Source: Sphaerolaimus hirsutus
Taxonomy: Eukaryota > Nematoda > Chromadorea > Monhysterida > Sphaerolaimidae
Direction of reading: 5' to 3'
Assembly (NCBI GenBank): GCA_964036195.1
Contig: OZ038457.1
Span: 1,587,180-1,651,179 of the forward strand
DNA: 64,000 nt
Every line of letters begins with the position of its first letter. The first letter of the stretch is position 1. A program made the translations under genes and the position numbers. The notes below the pieces were generated by a model. It had not been told where the DNA came from and ran no database searches. It saw only the letters and a list, made by a program, of their open reading frames with translations. Of this stretch, positions 47,494 to 59,589 are shown in pieces.

Positions 47494-49330
47494 CCCATGT
47501 ATATAAGTGAAAAAATTACTTTACAGTTTCTGTACTCGAGTTCTTAGAACAAATATTTTACATTTACATATACTTAAAAAGTTCATTAATTTTAACAGCT
47601 CTGGCATACACCAGTAGTGTAAAAAATACATTTCCTGTGCTCAGTACATACATTTCCTGTGCTCAGTACTTAGTAGGTTTACGTATCTATTTGTTGCGAG
47701 TAAAAGTAAATACATTTTTTGCAGCAGTGCGGTAAATTTTAGATGAACAATTCATTCAGGTAAAGTAAAATAGTTTTTTAGATTTCTGTAAAAAGCTATA
47801 TAAACACCTTCCCGGTCATGTCCGGCACCCAATTTTCGATGACACTTGTGACATCCTATCTCCAGTTCTAGGGTGCGCCAGAAGCTGAAATTTGGAGAAA
47901 ATATTGACGGAACCCCCCTCTACTTCGCATGAATTTGGGGGGTCACGGCGACCCCATAGAGGGTGCGTCGCCATAAGTACAAAAAATTTATTGGCTTTTC
48001 TGGTGTCCCTCACTCACAGGTCCGGCACCCACTAATTTTTGAGCTGTGGGAGGGGTATAATTGTGGGGGTTTTTTTTGGTTGATCTGTAGGTAAGGAGAG
48101 TTTCCAGGTTCGGTTTTCGACGGAGATTTGTTTGAATGAAGGAAAGTATTTATCCTATTTTACCTACAAAGTTTTTAATTTGTATTTTCTGTTTTTATTG
48201 CGACACGCAGCGGTACTTTTTTAGGTACACACAAAAGAACAGAGATGCTACACGCGATACAAAAATACATGTAAAATATTTATGTATTCAATGGCAACAG
48301 CGACTGCCCGCAGTTTGTTTACCTGCGCGCGCACACCTTTCCATGACAATGAAACGAGTGACGACAATGAGTCACAATACTTACTAGAGCCCAGGTCCAA
48401 AAGTGAGACATAACTCACGAACAGTGACATGAGAGACATAAGTTCGATTCAAGTAAAGGTCCCCAAATTGCAGGTATGTTTAAAAGGCATGTTTAAGGCA
48501 GGCAGTTTCAAGTGAGCCGTGGCTCGGTAGTAAAACACTTGTCTTGTCCAAAGAGCCTACAGCTTTGTACTTCGGGTTCGGAGCATGCTCTGAGCCCAGC
48601 TGCCGAGCCGAACCGACACTCACTTTTTGCACTTTTTTGTAAAACAAGTTTTTTAATGTCATTTAAAATATATTTAGAGATTTCATACTTATACCATTTC
48701 AATTTATCCCAGTTTCTCGAGCATTCCATTTTTTAATAAATGATATTGATTTCAAATATTCACAATATGAAATCAGCAAGCGGTAATAAATCTACGCGTA
48801 CAAAAAGTACCACGCAATACGCGATCAGACTTTGAAGGCCACACCTAAATCCGTGAATTAAATACACACAAAGAAAACCGGTCAACCAAACAAGAGCAAC
48901 CCACAAACCACCAAAAAATCATAAAAACAACAAACCTCCAGCAGCCATAGTAGCAGCCCCTCCCTCCTGCCCAAGAAGATGCCCGATGTCATGGAAGAAT
49001 GCAGCTAGCACCACAAAGGGGTCCCTGTTTTGGCGCAGTGCCAAGGCGCCACACTGGCGCGCGTGCATATTTTTGGACACTGACTCTCCCAAGTAGTCGG
49101 TGTCACCGTATTGGTGCAGAAGTGAAAAAATTTGACCATGTTTGAGTAGGGTTGGCCGATGTTTTTTAAACGTTTTTTTTCCAAAAAAAACATGACATCC
49201 TAAATGATTGTTTTTTTTTAAAACATCGGCTGAAATTTTTAGTACTAAGCACTAGGTATTTTGCAAAATTTTTGCGCGCAGGCGCGCAATTTCGCACACA
49301 CATTGACAATGCTGGTTGTTTTCATTGGTT
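47494..49330. repeat. Repeat 'R', copy 2 (holds an HD-domain exon)
   Basis: Direct copy of 34142-36014 with small indels: TAAACACCTTCCCGGTCATG half-foldback at about 47801, tRNA-like stretch at 48515-48615 (lacking the extra 20 or so bases of copy 1), HD exon on the minus strand at 48936-49146, then the TAGGGTTGGCCGATG end. 44790-44962 is its left continuation. Confidence 0.8.
48936..49146 (-). pseudogene. HD-domain (PhnZ/TmpB-like) exon fragment, copy 2
   Basis: Minus strand, open throughout, 3 bases shorter than copy 1. Differences in protein: LL for LLL, VSKNMHA for VSNNMHA, DPFVV for DPYVV and HDIGHLLGQE for HDIGHIVGQE; the last is closer to the usual HDIGHLL of the family. Metal-binding His and the HD pair are kept. 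Same candidate donor, same transposon junction (TAGGGTTGG at 49147). Most differences are conservative. Confidence 0.7.
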
Positions 49331-49844
49331 TTGTGGCATTTTTAGTATCAAATCATCCATTTCTATGTGCTACCATGCAATCATGGGTTAATAAGCCATC
49401 ATATGTTGCTGTACTATATAATATTGAGGTAATGTGCTTCCATGTACCTCCACAGTGTGTAACTTCACTCCCAAAGTACCAACCTCCTTTTATAACCTTG
49501 TTTGATCACTATTCTGTGCCAAACTTCACCTGAAGTCACAAACATTTGACTATAAGGCGATATATGAACATGTCGACATAAAAATGGATATTTTTGACAC
49601 AAATCACCACTTATAATGCTATCCCATGGCTCCACAGCCATTATATGGTCATATTTAACATCACAGAGTATTGTCACTGTCTGATATACTATACATGTTG
49701 ACATTAGGTCATATCAGGGAGCTTTTTAAAAAAAAACGTTTTTTATTTAAAAAAAAACTTTTTTATTAAAAAAAACTTTTTCATAAAAAAACAACGTTTT
49801 TTTAAAATAAAACATCGAGTTAAAAAACGTTTTTTTCCAACCTG
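49147..49844. mobile_element. TAGGGTTGGCCGATG hAT-like element
   Basis: TAGGGTTGGCCGATGTTTTT at the left, ending AAACGTTTTTTTCCAACC at about 49842. AAAAAACGTTTT words fill both ends; near the left end is TTTTGCGCGCAGGCGCGCAA. The interior (49580-49720) recurs inverted at 63873-64000. The 8-bp duplication is not clear, so the right border is approximate. Confidence 0.65.
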
Positions 49845-49994
49845 TGTGGTGTGCTTGAAGTGGTGGTGTTTTCGTGTCACAGATTTTTTTTGTGTGTTTT
49901 TGCACTGTGTAATTTTTTAATTCTTCGGCGTTCTTTCAAAGTATTGATCTCTGAAAGTATCTGCCAGGGATTTTGTAGATTTGGACCCCCGCGG

Positions 49995-50194
49995 NNNNNN
50001 NNNNNNNNNNNNNNNNNNNNNNNNNNNNNNNNNNNNNNNNNNNNNNNNNNNNNNNNNNNNNNNNNNNNNNNNNNNNNNNNNNNNNNNNNNNNNNNNNNNN
50101 NNNNNNNNNNNNNNNNNNNNNNNNNNNNNNNNNNNNNNNNNNNNNNNNNNNNNNNNNNNNNNNNNNNNNNNNNNNNNNNNNNNNNNNNNNNNNN
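49995..50194. other. Assembly gap (200 N)
   Basis: 200 unknown bases between CCCCCGCGG and CTGCACGC. Confidence 0.99.
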
Positions 50195-50274
50195 CTGCAC
50201 GCTGGGAACCGAAAAAGCCTAAATATGTTGTGACGTGTATCATAAATTGAGAACGAAAGCACACTTTTTTAGTT

Positions 50275-51873
50275 TAGTCCAGTTTCCATGTATAACACCC
50301 CCCGACCTAACACCCGGGTGTTATACAAGTTTTAAAAAAAGGTTGCTGGAAAGGGTCTCGATTTTGTATAGCACCCGGTTAAATTTACCCGGTTAAATAG
50401 GCGAAATTGTGAATTTCGCCTATTTTTGTTCCTGCAATGATGTCGTTTTTACAATTTGAAATTCACCCCCAGCAAATTTTCTTATGAAGGCATTTTTGAG
50501 GTAAGGTTTTTTACACAACTTGAGACCTTTAACCCTCCCCTATAAATTATTGCAAAACAGCCGTTCAAGTGTCTGATAAAAAAGTTGTAAAAAGTGATTT
50601 TTTTTGTCACCCACTTGGGGGAAGGGGTTCATGTGGTGGCCAGTTTTAGGTCGGATAAGATATTTTTTAGAGGATATTTCATGCTTATTTCACATTGTCA
50701 ACCACATTAGTGTTAAAACAACACAAAAGTGTCCATTCTTTGAAATTCAATTCGATGCTGGACTTGTGTGGGACAGTAACATTTTAATAAATTTTAAACT
50801 TTGCACCCCACACTGTGGTGAGTTGCCAAAAACCGCCTGGCCAGTGTATAGTAGGGGAGGGGTGTTGGCGACACATCCCCAAAAATTTTAGGCCATATTT
50901 TTCCAGTCGAGTGGGCCAAGTCGAGTCAGTACCCAGTTTTACCCTCGAGTCATGAGTCGAGTCGAGTTGAGTCGAGTTTGAGCCCCAGGTATAAATCTAA
51001 AATTTGGGGGGGGGGGGTGTTACCAACACCCCTACCCTACTATACACTATTCAAAAATGTGAGATTACTGTGAAAAATTTCTAAAATATTCTTTCATTCT
51101 CTAAAAAACACGACCACCCAATAGATGGATGACAAATAATTCACTTTTTGGAACTTTTTTATTAGACACTTGAAAAGCTGGTTTATGATACTTTAAGGTG
51201 AAGGGTTTGATGATCAAAGTTATGTAAAGAATCACATCTCTAAAACACCTGCATTGCTAAATTTACTTGGGGGGAATTTCAAACTGTAAATTTTGTAAAT
51301 TTCTGTTCCTGAAATGATGTCATTATGGTGTCATAAAATTACCCCTAAGTAAATTTTGCAATGAAGGCATTTTAGAGGTATGGTTCTTTACATAACTTTA
51401 ATCATCAAACCCTTCCCTTTAAAGTATTGTAGACCAGCCATTCAAGTGTCTGATAAAAAAGTTCCAAAAAGTGAATTATTTGTCATCCATCTATTGGGGG
51501 GTCATGTTTTTTAGAGAATAGAAGAATATTTTAGAATTTTTTCACATTAATCTCACATTATTGAATAGTGTATCGAAGGGGAGGGGTGTTGGTAATACAT
51601 GCCCAAAATTTTAGATTTATACCCCTCCCACAGCTCAGAAATCAGTGGGTGCCGGACGTGCGCGGGCCACCAGAAAAGCCAATATATTTTTTTGCACTTA
51701 TGCCGACACACCCTGTAAGGGGTCGCCGCGACCTCCCCAATTAATGCAACGTAGAGGGGGGTTGCGCCAATATCTAACCCAAATTTCAGCTTCTGGCACG
51801 CCCTAGAACTGGAGATAGGATGTCGCAAGTGAAATCAAAAATAGGGTGCCGGACGTGACCGGGAAGGTGTTTA
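50275..51873. repeat. Foldback-family sequence, ACGTCCGGC subfamily
   Basis: The right arm is complete: GTGCCGGACGTGCGCGGGCC ... GGTGCCGGACGTGACCGGGA then AGGTGTTTA (51873). The core with ATGATGTCATTATGGTGTCA (51305-51345) mirrors itself. The left part is disordered, with GAGTCGAGTCGAGTTGAGTC at about 50915-50985 breaking it. Related to 7926-8558, 34482 and 47801. Confidence 0.65.
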
Positions 51874-52188
51874 GTAGGGACTTTCTGTCTGTTTCAATAT
51901 TTTTTAACTTCAATGGGATTGGGAATTTTATTAAGAAGTGGCATAATTAATTTATCTCTGTGAATGAGTATCCGTATCGATTTTTCAACAAGGCATTGGA
52001 CATGTTATGTTTTCAATGGACTCTTTGATTTTTTATGTCGACGCATGTTAAAAAAGCACAATAAGCATTATTTAATGAACGCGGTTATTCATTTCAAGTT
52101 TAAATAGGTACATATTTTACAAGACGACATGTAGAAACAGACAAACAAAATGTGGCATATTTTTAAAGTTCTGCTTAGCTTACCTACA

Positions 52189-52594
52189 TACCGTATTACC
52201 TCTAATTATCCCCCCCTCGATTTAACCCCCCCCCCCCCCCTCAAAATGGGCTGGGGAAATAATAACCCCCCCTCGAAATACCCCCCCTTTCGTAATCATG
52301 TACGTCATGTATGTAATAAATACGTCATGTATTCAATGTACATGATGTATATTACTGCTAATTTGCATTGCAGCTACACATAGACTAGTTTGTGTAGCTA
52401 TCTACGTTTTTATGTCCAAATATACCCCGTTTGGACACATTTATTACCTGTTTTGGGTACGCAAATGCCTACTTTTTACCATGATCCTTACGAAAATTTC
52501 TGACGAAATAATAACCCCCCCCCTCGAATAACCCCCCTCAAATTTTGCTGGCGAAATATAAACCTCCATGGGGGTATTTCGAGGTAATACGGTA
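52189..52594. mobile_element. Family A poly-C MITE
   Basis: TACCGTATTACCTCTAATTA to ATTTCGAGGTAATACGGTA with C-runs at both ends and the ACATAGACTAGTTTGTGTAG core. It supplies the empty site for the insertion at 40269-41530. Confidence 0.85.
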
Positions 52595-52791
52595 TTCCTC
52601 ATATGTAAATATATGGCAAACTCTATGAAAAGCGCTCAAATTTTCTGTTCTTAAAGAGTTCAATTTAATCTTTAAAAATAGCTTTTGAATGACAAACTTC
52701 ATAAAATACCCAATATTTATGCAATTGATAACAACACGTTGAAATCACCACAATATTTTGTAAATGCAGCCGTTTCTATTGACGACCATGG

Positions 52792-53014
52792 GGCAGTCCC
52801 AAGCCCTGTAAAGTGTACCTAAAGTAAAGTGTCAAATGTAAAGTCAAATGCAAAGTAAAGTGTCAATCGAAACAAAAACGAAATTATTTTATTACTGAAC
52901 TTTGCATGACAATTGACACTTTACTTTGCATTTGACTTTACATTTGACACTTTACTTTGCATTTGACATTACATTTGACACTTTACTATACACTTTACAG
53001 GGCTTGGGATTGCC
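52792..53014. mobile_element. GGCAGTCCC-end MITE
   Basis: GGCAGTCCCAAGCCCTGTAA to TTACAGGGCTTGGGATTGCC with AAGTGTCAAATGTAAAGTC words repeated in both orientations. Confidence 0.85.
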
Positions 53015-53373
53015 ACCATATTCGCACGAATAAGTCCCCCCTCAAAAAATTCTGACGAAAAAATAACTCCCCCGGGGACTTATTCGAGGAGTTACGGTAG
53101 CTATATTATCTCGAAGGTCCCACAATCACAAGACCCTCCCAGGGGGGGGGGCTTATTCGAGAGACTATACATGTATACATGAGAGAAAACACACAATTCG
53201 TAATTTTTTTACATTTGCACAACATTGTGACACGGGATCAGCGCATATCCCGCACATATTGTAAAACTGTAAAGTAAATTATCAAATGTCAAACAAAATA
53301 TAAAAACAACAAAAACGTTATTACTGAGCTTTCGAAATTTTGCGTGACATTTTACATGACACTTAACACATTA

Positions 53374-54629
53374 CACTACGGTGCAGAATAGTTGAGACTG
53401 TTCGCGCTGAGTGATTTATGTTGCCAGAATTTCAAAATGGTTGATATGCAAAACATTTGGATACTATACATTGGTACCCTGGGGGGTTGACTACACATGC
53501 CCGGGATGACCGCCCCTTGAGTTCAAATCTGCGTATATTCCTAGTGTACAAAAATATTAACTCAGTGTGTTCATGATTCAGAATAGTTGAGACTTTTCTT
53601 GTTTTGGGCAGTAGACACCCAGTATCTCACTTTAAAGTCTATATCCAATTCCTATGTTCAATTTTTCACAAAATTTTCACCATGGCAACTGCTTGCCTGC
53701 ATCGCTGAGCTCTGTGTGCAGCAAGAAACTTTCTAAGCATGAACAGCATATGGCAATGCATATATGGAAATGTGGCATTTATTTATTTTTGCTGCAGTTT
53801 GCAGCCATTGCCAGCAACTCAGAAATGGGGGTAGGCATACTGTTGAGTGGGGCTATTTGGTGTGTAAATTTGAGGTTTTAGCTTTGCTCTATTAGGGAGA
53901 AAAGTTGGCCCAACTGTGAATGAGTAATGTGCAATTATTTTGGATGGAATGAAGATGGAAGTTTGTAAGTAATATAACTTTTGATTGGAAAGAGCTATTG
54001 AAAAAACGTTTTTGTCATATAAACTCTCACTGTCAAACGTATGTTATAGACTGTTCAATAACAAAATTTTCATGCTACAAACCCCAGTAAAATAAGCATA
54101 AAATATTTAGACACCATTGAAAACTCTGAAGTGCCATAACTTTTGATTGGAAAGAGATATTGAACTCATTTTTGTTTTAAATGAATCCTTGTTGTCTAAA
54201 GTATATGATAGCATGTTCAAAAAAATTATATGTTCAAAAACTGGGTCAAATTGACATACGGAATTTGGACATCACTAAACCGACCACAAAAATAGAATCT
54301 GCAGGTTGTCCCGATCATTTTAAGTGTTGAATAATTCAAATCAGCCCAGAAATGGTTGAGTTATTAAGCTTCAAATACACTCATCCAGATTGCCCATTTT
54401 TTGTGTATTTATTGACCATCTTTTTATAGACCCCCCTTATCTCAGGCCTGGGGGATTATTTGAGTGAACAAATTTTTTTCATAGTAGCCCCAGCATCAAA
54501 CCCCAACATACTCAAACGGCATCAAAATTGGGCAAGGGACAAGAAATTGGGAAGCAGAAAAGTGTGGTGGACCCCCAGCCTAATGTTTCTCTATGTGTGA
54601 AAAGTCTCAACTATTCTGCACGGTAGTGT
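53374..54629. mobile_element. CACTACCGTGCAGAATAGTTGAGAC element, copy 2
   Basis: CACTACGGTGCAGAATAGTT to AACTATTCTGCACGGTAGTG between TA (53372-53373, 54630-54631); 1256 bases. It lies in the opposite orientation to 40269-41530: the AGTGTGGTGGACCCCCAGCC motif is near the right end here and near the left end there. Confidence 0.9.
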
Positions 54630-54706
54630 ACTTCACACTTTGAAAGATATAGGACTGCGATATGAGATGAATATCGTTTTCACTGCACCCGAGTACAGCC
54701 ATTTAC

Positions 54707-54855
54707 CGTAAATCCTTATTTAGTTCCCTTCCCTTCGATAGTCCCCCTTGAATAATTGCTTCTATTGACTGAGTGATAAAAATACCCCCTTGAATAGCCC
54801 CTTGGAATTGTAAAGAAAAAATTATTTCCCCAGGGGAACTATTCGGGGATATGCG
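54707..54855. mobile_element. CCGTAAATCCTTATTTAG element (family G-like)
   Basis: TACCGTAAATCCTTATTTAG with TTGAATAATTG words, ending CCCCAGGGGAACTATTCGGG then GATATGCG. Diverged short copy. Confidence 0.55.
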
Positions 54856-54958
54856 TTACGTAAAGGAGTGACAACAGCGGTACAGACGGATTGAGTTAAA
54901 TGGCAAATTAAACATACAAGAGGAAGTTTCAAATGCCATCTTAAGTAATGAATGAGCA

Positions 54959-55380
54959 AGGACGTATCCAGGGGTCAGTTCCGCAAGTGGAAAAGTTAAG
55001 AGTTAAAACTTAAGAGTTGAGTAAAACGTTATGAGTAAAGTTAAGAGTTAAGAGTTGAGTAAAACGACGAATGATTTTACTCTTAACTTGTCATTTATCA
55101 TTTACACCGGCACCAGAGGGGGCTGCAGCCCCCCCATTCCCGCGGAAAAACACGTGGAAAATCGAACTTCTGGTACAAACTTTAAATGTGTGGTGTAAAA
55201 ATTTTGCGCGCAAGCGCGCATTTTTCCATCACACAGAGGTATTATCATAATATCACAAAAATATTATAATAGGTTTTATTATCAGACAGATGTACTATTG
55301 TAGGCTGAGCCCCCCCCCCCCCGTCCGCCGAGCTCCGTAAACAAGCAGCCCACCCGCTCAAAAATCCTGGATACGTCCCT
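54959..55380. mobile_element. GGACGTATCCAGG-type element, complete copy
   Basis: AGGACGTATCCAGGGGTCAG to CAAAAATCCTGGATACGTCC then CT, inverted orientation to 9522-9954 (here CCGTAAACAAGCAGCCCACC is near the right end). Contains AAGAGTTAAAACTTAAGAGT words and TTTTGCGCGCAAGCGCGCAT (55202). Confidence 0.75.
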
Positions 55381-55863
55381 GTGAATGAGTACGGTTTTGG
55401 ATACCCCACGTATGTACTGGTAAATATGTTCCAGTCATTGTATGGTTATATAAAACATCGATTTCTAGTAATCCAGTCAACTAAATTGATGTACTAAGAC
55501 TGATCTTATACTGATGTACTGTACATGTGAACTGAGAATCATATTTGGGAGGTTTTTAAAAAAATTAAAAATTGAGTCTGTCTTAAATTTTCCATTCTAC
55601 AGGGTTTGCATACACGACAAGGGTCTAAATATTATGGAACGATTTGTAGATTTCAGCATCGAATATCGAGTACCAAAATGAAAATTTTCGGAGCATTTAC
55701 ACGAAGATATCTAGACATAAATTGTATATACCATATATCCTTGGATAAGTCCCCAGAGGAGTTATTTTTTCGTCAGAGTTTTTGTGGGGGAGTTATTCAA
55801 GGGGGAGGTATTATTCAGGGGGGGGAGTTATTTTTTCCTCAGAAAACCAGACTTAATTCATTG

Positions 55864-57317
55864 TAAACACCTTCCCGGACAAGTTCACCACCCATTTTTT
55901 TATTTCACTTCGGTTGTAATATCTGGGTCTATGGGGGTGTTATAGAGCTGAAACTTTGAATATATAAAGTTGTAACACCCCCCTACTCTGCTTCAATGGG
56001 TGGAGGTGGGGCGACTCACTGCAGGGTGGGTTGCCCTATATACAACAATTTTTTTGGCTTTTTTGGTGTCCCAAACAAGTTCACCACCCACTTGATTAAC
56101 TACACTTCTAGGGTTGTATCTCCAGTTGTGAGGTTGGTATAAAGCTGAAATTTGGGGGATGTCTTGCAAACAACCCCCTCTCACAATACACTAGTGGGCG
56201 GCCGGCGACGACCCACTACAGCATGGGTCGCCGCATATAAAGTTGTTCATTTTTTTTAACAACCCAAGTCCCACAAACAAATTTGCCACTCAACTGCATT
56301 ATAAAGAAAATGTTGTGAGAACATACCTGATATAAAATTGAGTCAAATTTGAACCCTAGTTCTGCTCATGAAAATTTTTTCAGTAGGGCACCCATCCCAT
56401 CCCATGAACAGCAGACCGAAAATTTCACTTTAAACCAATTTTTTGTTTCACACTTAAAAAGTTGGTTTACAAAGTTCACTAGGGAAGGGTCCAAGGTTCA
56501 AAGTTACGTAAACAACATGACCTCTAAAATGCCTCCATAAGGAAATTCATTTGGGGTGAATATAACAACGTCATAATCACATAATCACAGGAACAAAATT
56601 TGACAAAATTTTCACTTTTTCATTCACCCAAAATAAATTTCCTTATGCAGGCATTTTAGAGGTCATGTTGTTTACGCAACTTTCAACCTTGGACCCTTCC
56701 CTAGTGAACTTTGTAAACCAACTTTTTGAGTGTGAAACAAAAGATTGGTATAAAGTGAAATTTTCTGTCTGCTGTTTATGGGACGGGTGGGTGCCCTACT
56801 GAAAAATTATAATGAGCAGAACTAGGGTTCAAATTTGACTCATTTTTATATCAGGTATGTTCTCACAACATTTTTTATAATGCAGTTGGGTGGAGAATGT
56901 GTTTGTGAGACATGGGTTGTTTTTAAAAAATGAACAACTTTATATGCGGCGATCCATGCTGTAGTGGGTCGTCGCCGGCCGCCCACTAGTGTATTGCGAG
57001 AGGGGGCTGTTTGCAAGACATCCCCCAAATTTCAGCTGTCTATCGCTTTCACAGCTGGAGATATGGCCCGTGTAGTTTAGCCAATCAAGTGGGTGGTGAA
57101 CGTCTTTGGGACACCGAAAAAGCCACAAAAAATGTTTGCATATAGGGCGACCCACCCTGTAGTGAGTCGCCGCACCTTCCCCCATTGATACGGAGTAGTG
57201 GGGTGTTAAGACTATATACCCACCAAATATTAGCTTTATACCCCTCCCATAGCCAGAGATATTGCATTTGAAGTGAAATAAAAAAATGGGTGGTGAACTT
57301 GTCCGGGAAGGTGTTTA
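55864..57317. mobile_element. 1.45-kb foldback element, TAAACACCTTCCCGGACAAG ends, copy 1
   Basis: TAAACACCTTCCCGGACAAG to CTTGTCCGGGAAGGTGTTTA. The inverted arms extend almost to the centre: CTTTTTTGGTGTCCCAAACA and GGGACACCGAAAAAGCC, CAACCCAAGTCCCACAAACA and TTTGTGAGACATGGGTTG, and a central GAATATAACAACGTCATAAT core. Internal end-like motifs (AAGTTCACCACCCA) repeat in each arm. 1454 bases; copy 2 is 1455. TA is the likely target. No coding frame. Confidence 0.88.
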
Positions 57318-57759
57318 TGAATGCATTCTGTCAACTCATGTAATCCAGGTGTTTAACAGTTCAAGAACAACGAAACGCTGTGTATAAACTACTATGCTCA
57401 TGTGTGTATCGTTATGCATTTACATGTACATCATGTACACGCTGTCGATGCTATACATTAACATTCTTTTGTATTTTCATCAATCATTTTTGTAAATTTT
57501 GTAGCATATTTTTCACCCAGAGGGGGGAGTTATTCAAGAGGGGAGGGAGTTATTTGAGGGGGGAGTTTTTTTTTGTCAGAGGTTTTGAGGGGGGAGTTAT
57601 TAAAGGGGGAGGAGTTATTCGAGGGGGTCTTATTCGAGGATATATGGTAGGTAAATAATACCGTGCACCTTTACTAATCGAACATAAAAAAACAAAAATT
57701 AGAAAAAAACTAAAATGTGGACATTGAAAAATCATCATCAGTATGAGCATGAATACCTT

Positions 57760-58078
57760 CACAGCAAAAAATGGGTGTGTGATGCATCGTGAAGCGTCGT
57801 GAAGTGTCTTCATGTCAACACTTCCCGACGCTGTGAAGCGCTGGTTGACACTTGAAGGCACTTCACTAACCATGCAAAGTATGCTGTAATAGTTCGTGAA
57901 GTGCACTTCATGAACTGCGGTCACCGTGATGATAGGTGAAGTGTGTGGAAGACACTTCACAAACAATTTCGAAAAACTTCATGATGTGTGGTGATGTGTG
58001 TGGAAGTGTCTTCACAGAGGCCGCTTCACGCACATCCAGCCCGCTTCCACACACTACACAAACCTATTTTTTGCTGTG
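57760..58078. mobile_element. CACAGCAAAAAATGGGT MITE with GTGAAGTGT words
   Basis: CACAGCAAAAAATGGGTGTG at the left, CCTATTTTTTGCTGTG at the right, CTT on both sides (57757-57759, 58079-58081). The interior is dense in GAAGTGTCTTCA, CACTTCAC and GTGAAGTG words in both orientations. A 3-bp duplication would fit PIF/Harbinger-like elements, but CTT is not the usual TWA. Confidence 0.7.
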
Positions 58079-58175
58079 CTTAGTTTTGGAAATGGACAAA
58101 CGATAAGTTGTAAACAGAGTAAAAGCTGACAAGTAGGACACTTTACAAGGTTGGAGCTGGCACCAGGCCAGCCAA

Positions 58176-58430
58176 TCATGGATCAGTAATGGATGCAATG
58201 CTCACACTTATGACATCTTTAGGATTCTCAACGGTGCTTCCTTCCTCATCATGTGGCCCAATGTCGCTACTTTCCTTCTCACAATTTTCCAAATTTTTGT
58301 CGTTTTTATCACCATTTTCACTGTTTTTGATTTGGCTGCCGCCCCCGTCGGAATTTTTGTCTTTCTTCGATTTTTTGGACTTTTTAGCGTCGCTGGAATG
58401 TTTTTTTTTTGAACGTTTAGTTCGTTTGCA
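58176..58430 (-). CDS. Lysine-rich C-terminal exon
   Basis: Minus strand, 84 residues then TGA. It starts CKRTKRSKKKHSSDAKKSKK, continues through Lys/Asp/Asn/Ser-rich sequence (DKNSDGGGSQIKNSENGDKN) and ends SVSIASITDP. Strong coding bias: the opposite strand and other frames are unremarkable, and the frame survives a run of ten A. The acceptor is probably ATAATGAGAG, phase 0. Position and strand make it the likely last exon of the gene starting at 60426, but intervening exons may be missing, so the link is inferred. Low complexity; no function can be read from it. Confidence 0.65.
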   Translation of the reverse strand, partial: CKRTKRSKKKHSSDAKKSKKSKKDKNSDGGGSQIKNSENGDKNDKNLENCEKESSDIGPHDEEGSTVENPKDVISVSIASITDP

Positions 58431-58727
58431 CTCTCATTATTCAGGAATGTGTAGAAATTTTATAGAAAATGGGGAATTAATTGAGTAAGTTCGAAATTAT
58501 GAAATACGCGGGAAAAATTATATCATAATTATGAATAGAATAGAAAATCAGAATTTATAGCGGTGCATAGAAAATTGAACAGTGCATAGAAGTGGCGTGA
58601 TAATTAGATCAACATGTAGCAGCCAGCGAATGGAGTATACGTTTTCGTGAGTAAGTCCAAATTTCATTACATTTAACGTGCAATGCAATATATAATGCAA
58701 GGTGTGTGTAATTTACATGCAACAGGG

Positions 58728-58898
58728 GGCAATCCCGCACCCCGTTAATTTTAAAGTCGTGTCAAAATTCATGTAACATTCAATCAAAATATAAAACTAT
58801 ATTACTGAACTTTTGACACTTTGCATGACAATTTACAAATTTATATGACGTTTTGCATGAAGTTTGACATTTTACATTTTACAGGGTGTGGAACTGCC
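58728..58898. mobile_element. GGCAGTCCC-end MITE
   Basis: GGCAATCCCGCACCCCGTTA to ATTTTACAGGGTGTGGAACT then GCC. The interior is TGTCAAAATTCATGTAA-type words. Confidence 0.75.
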
Positions 58899-59589
58899 AC
58901 CTGATACTTCCAATTTCACTTTGGTCCTCAAGAATCCATTAAATTTACAACTGCCTCAATTGGGGGGCGGTTTCTCTGCGATTGTTGTAATCAGCCTCCC
59001 CTACATTGGTGGGGCTCGAAAATTGACATCTTCAAAGTTAGAGTTCAAGCCAAAATGCATGAATTTTTTGGGTCGAGTCAAAGTTTATGCTTGGATAAAA
59101 ATCAAGGCTTGAGCAATGAATCACAGTTAAGTTTGATAAAAACACTTGGATTGTTATTTTTTTGCAAAAAAACTTGAATAATAGTGTTTTTTATGTGTTT
59201 TCAGTGGGCAGCTTAGAAAACTTCTGACAGCTTTGGAAGAGAGCCTGCTGTTATGGGACACTCAATAACACTGTGAAGTGCCCTGTATCATGTTAAATTT
59301 CATGCAAAGTGTCAAATGTTAGGGAAAATGTCACACTTTCTTTTACTCTTTTTACCGACACGACTTTTGACACTTTGCATGACAATTAACATTTTACAAG
59401 CATTTTTCAATGCCAACAGAGATACTTTCCCCACACATTATAAAATATTCTAACAAATCGCATACATAATGCAAATTCCGCAAACGCAGTCCAATTTTAG
59501 ACATAATTATATTTTTGGGTGCCTGTTACATTTTGACTCGAGTCACGAATCGAGTCAACTCGGGTCGGGACAGTTTTCGAGCCATACAC

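Noticed and set aside
58872..59112. Plus-strand open frame of about 80 codons with a hydrophobic middle
   Set aside because: It begins within a MITE end, has no start context or splice support and lies opposite the intron of the minus-strand gene. Left out as unsupported, though it is one to test with RNA-seq.
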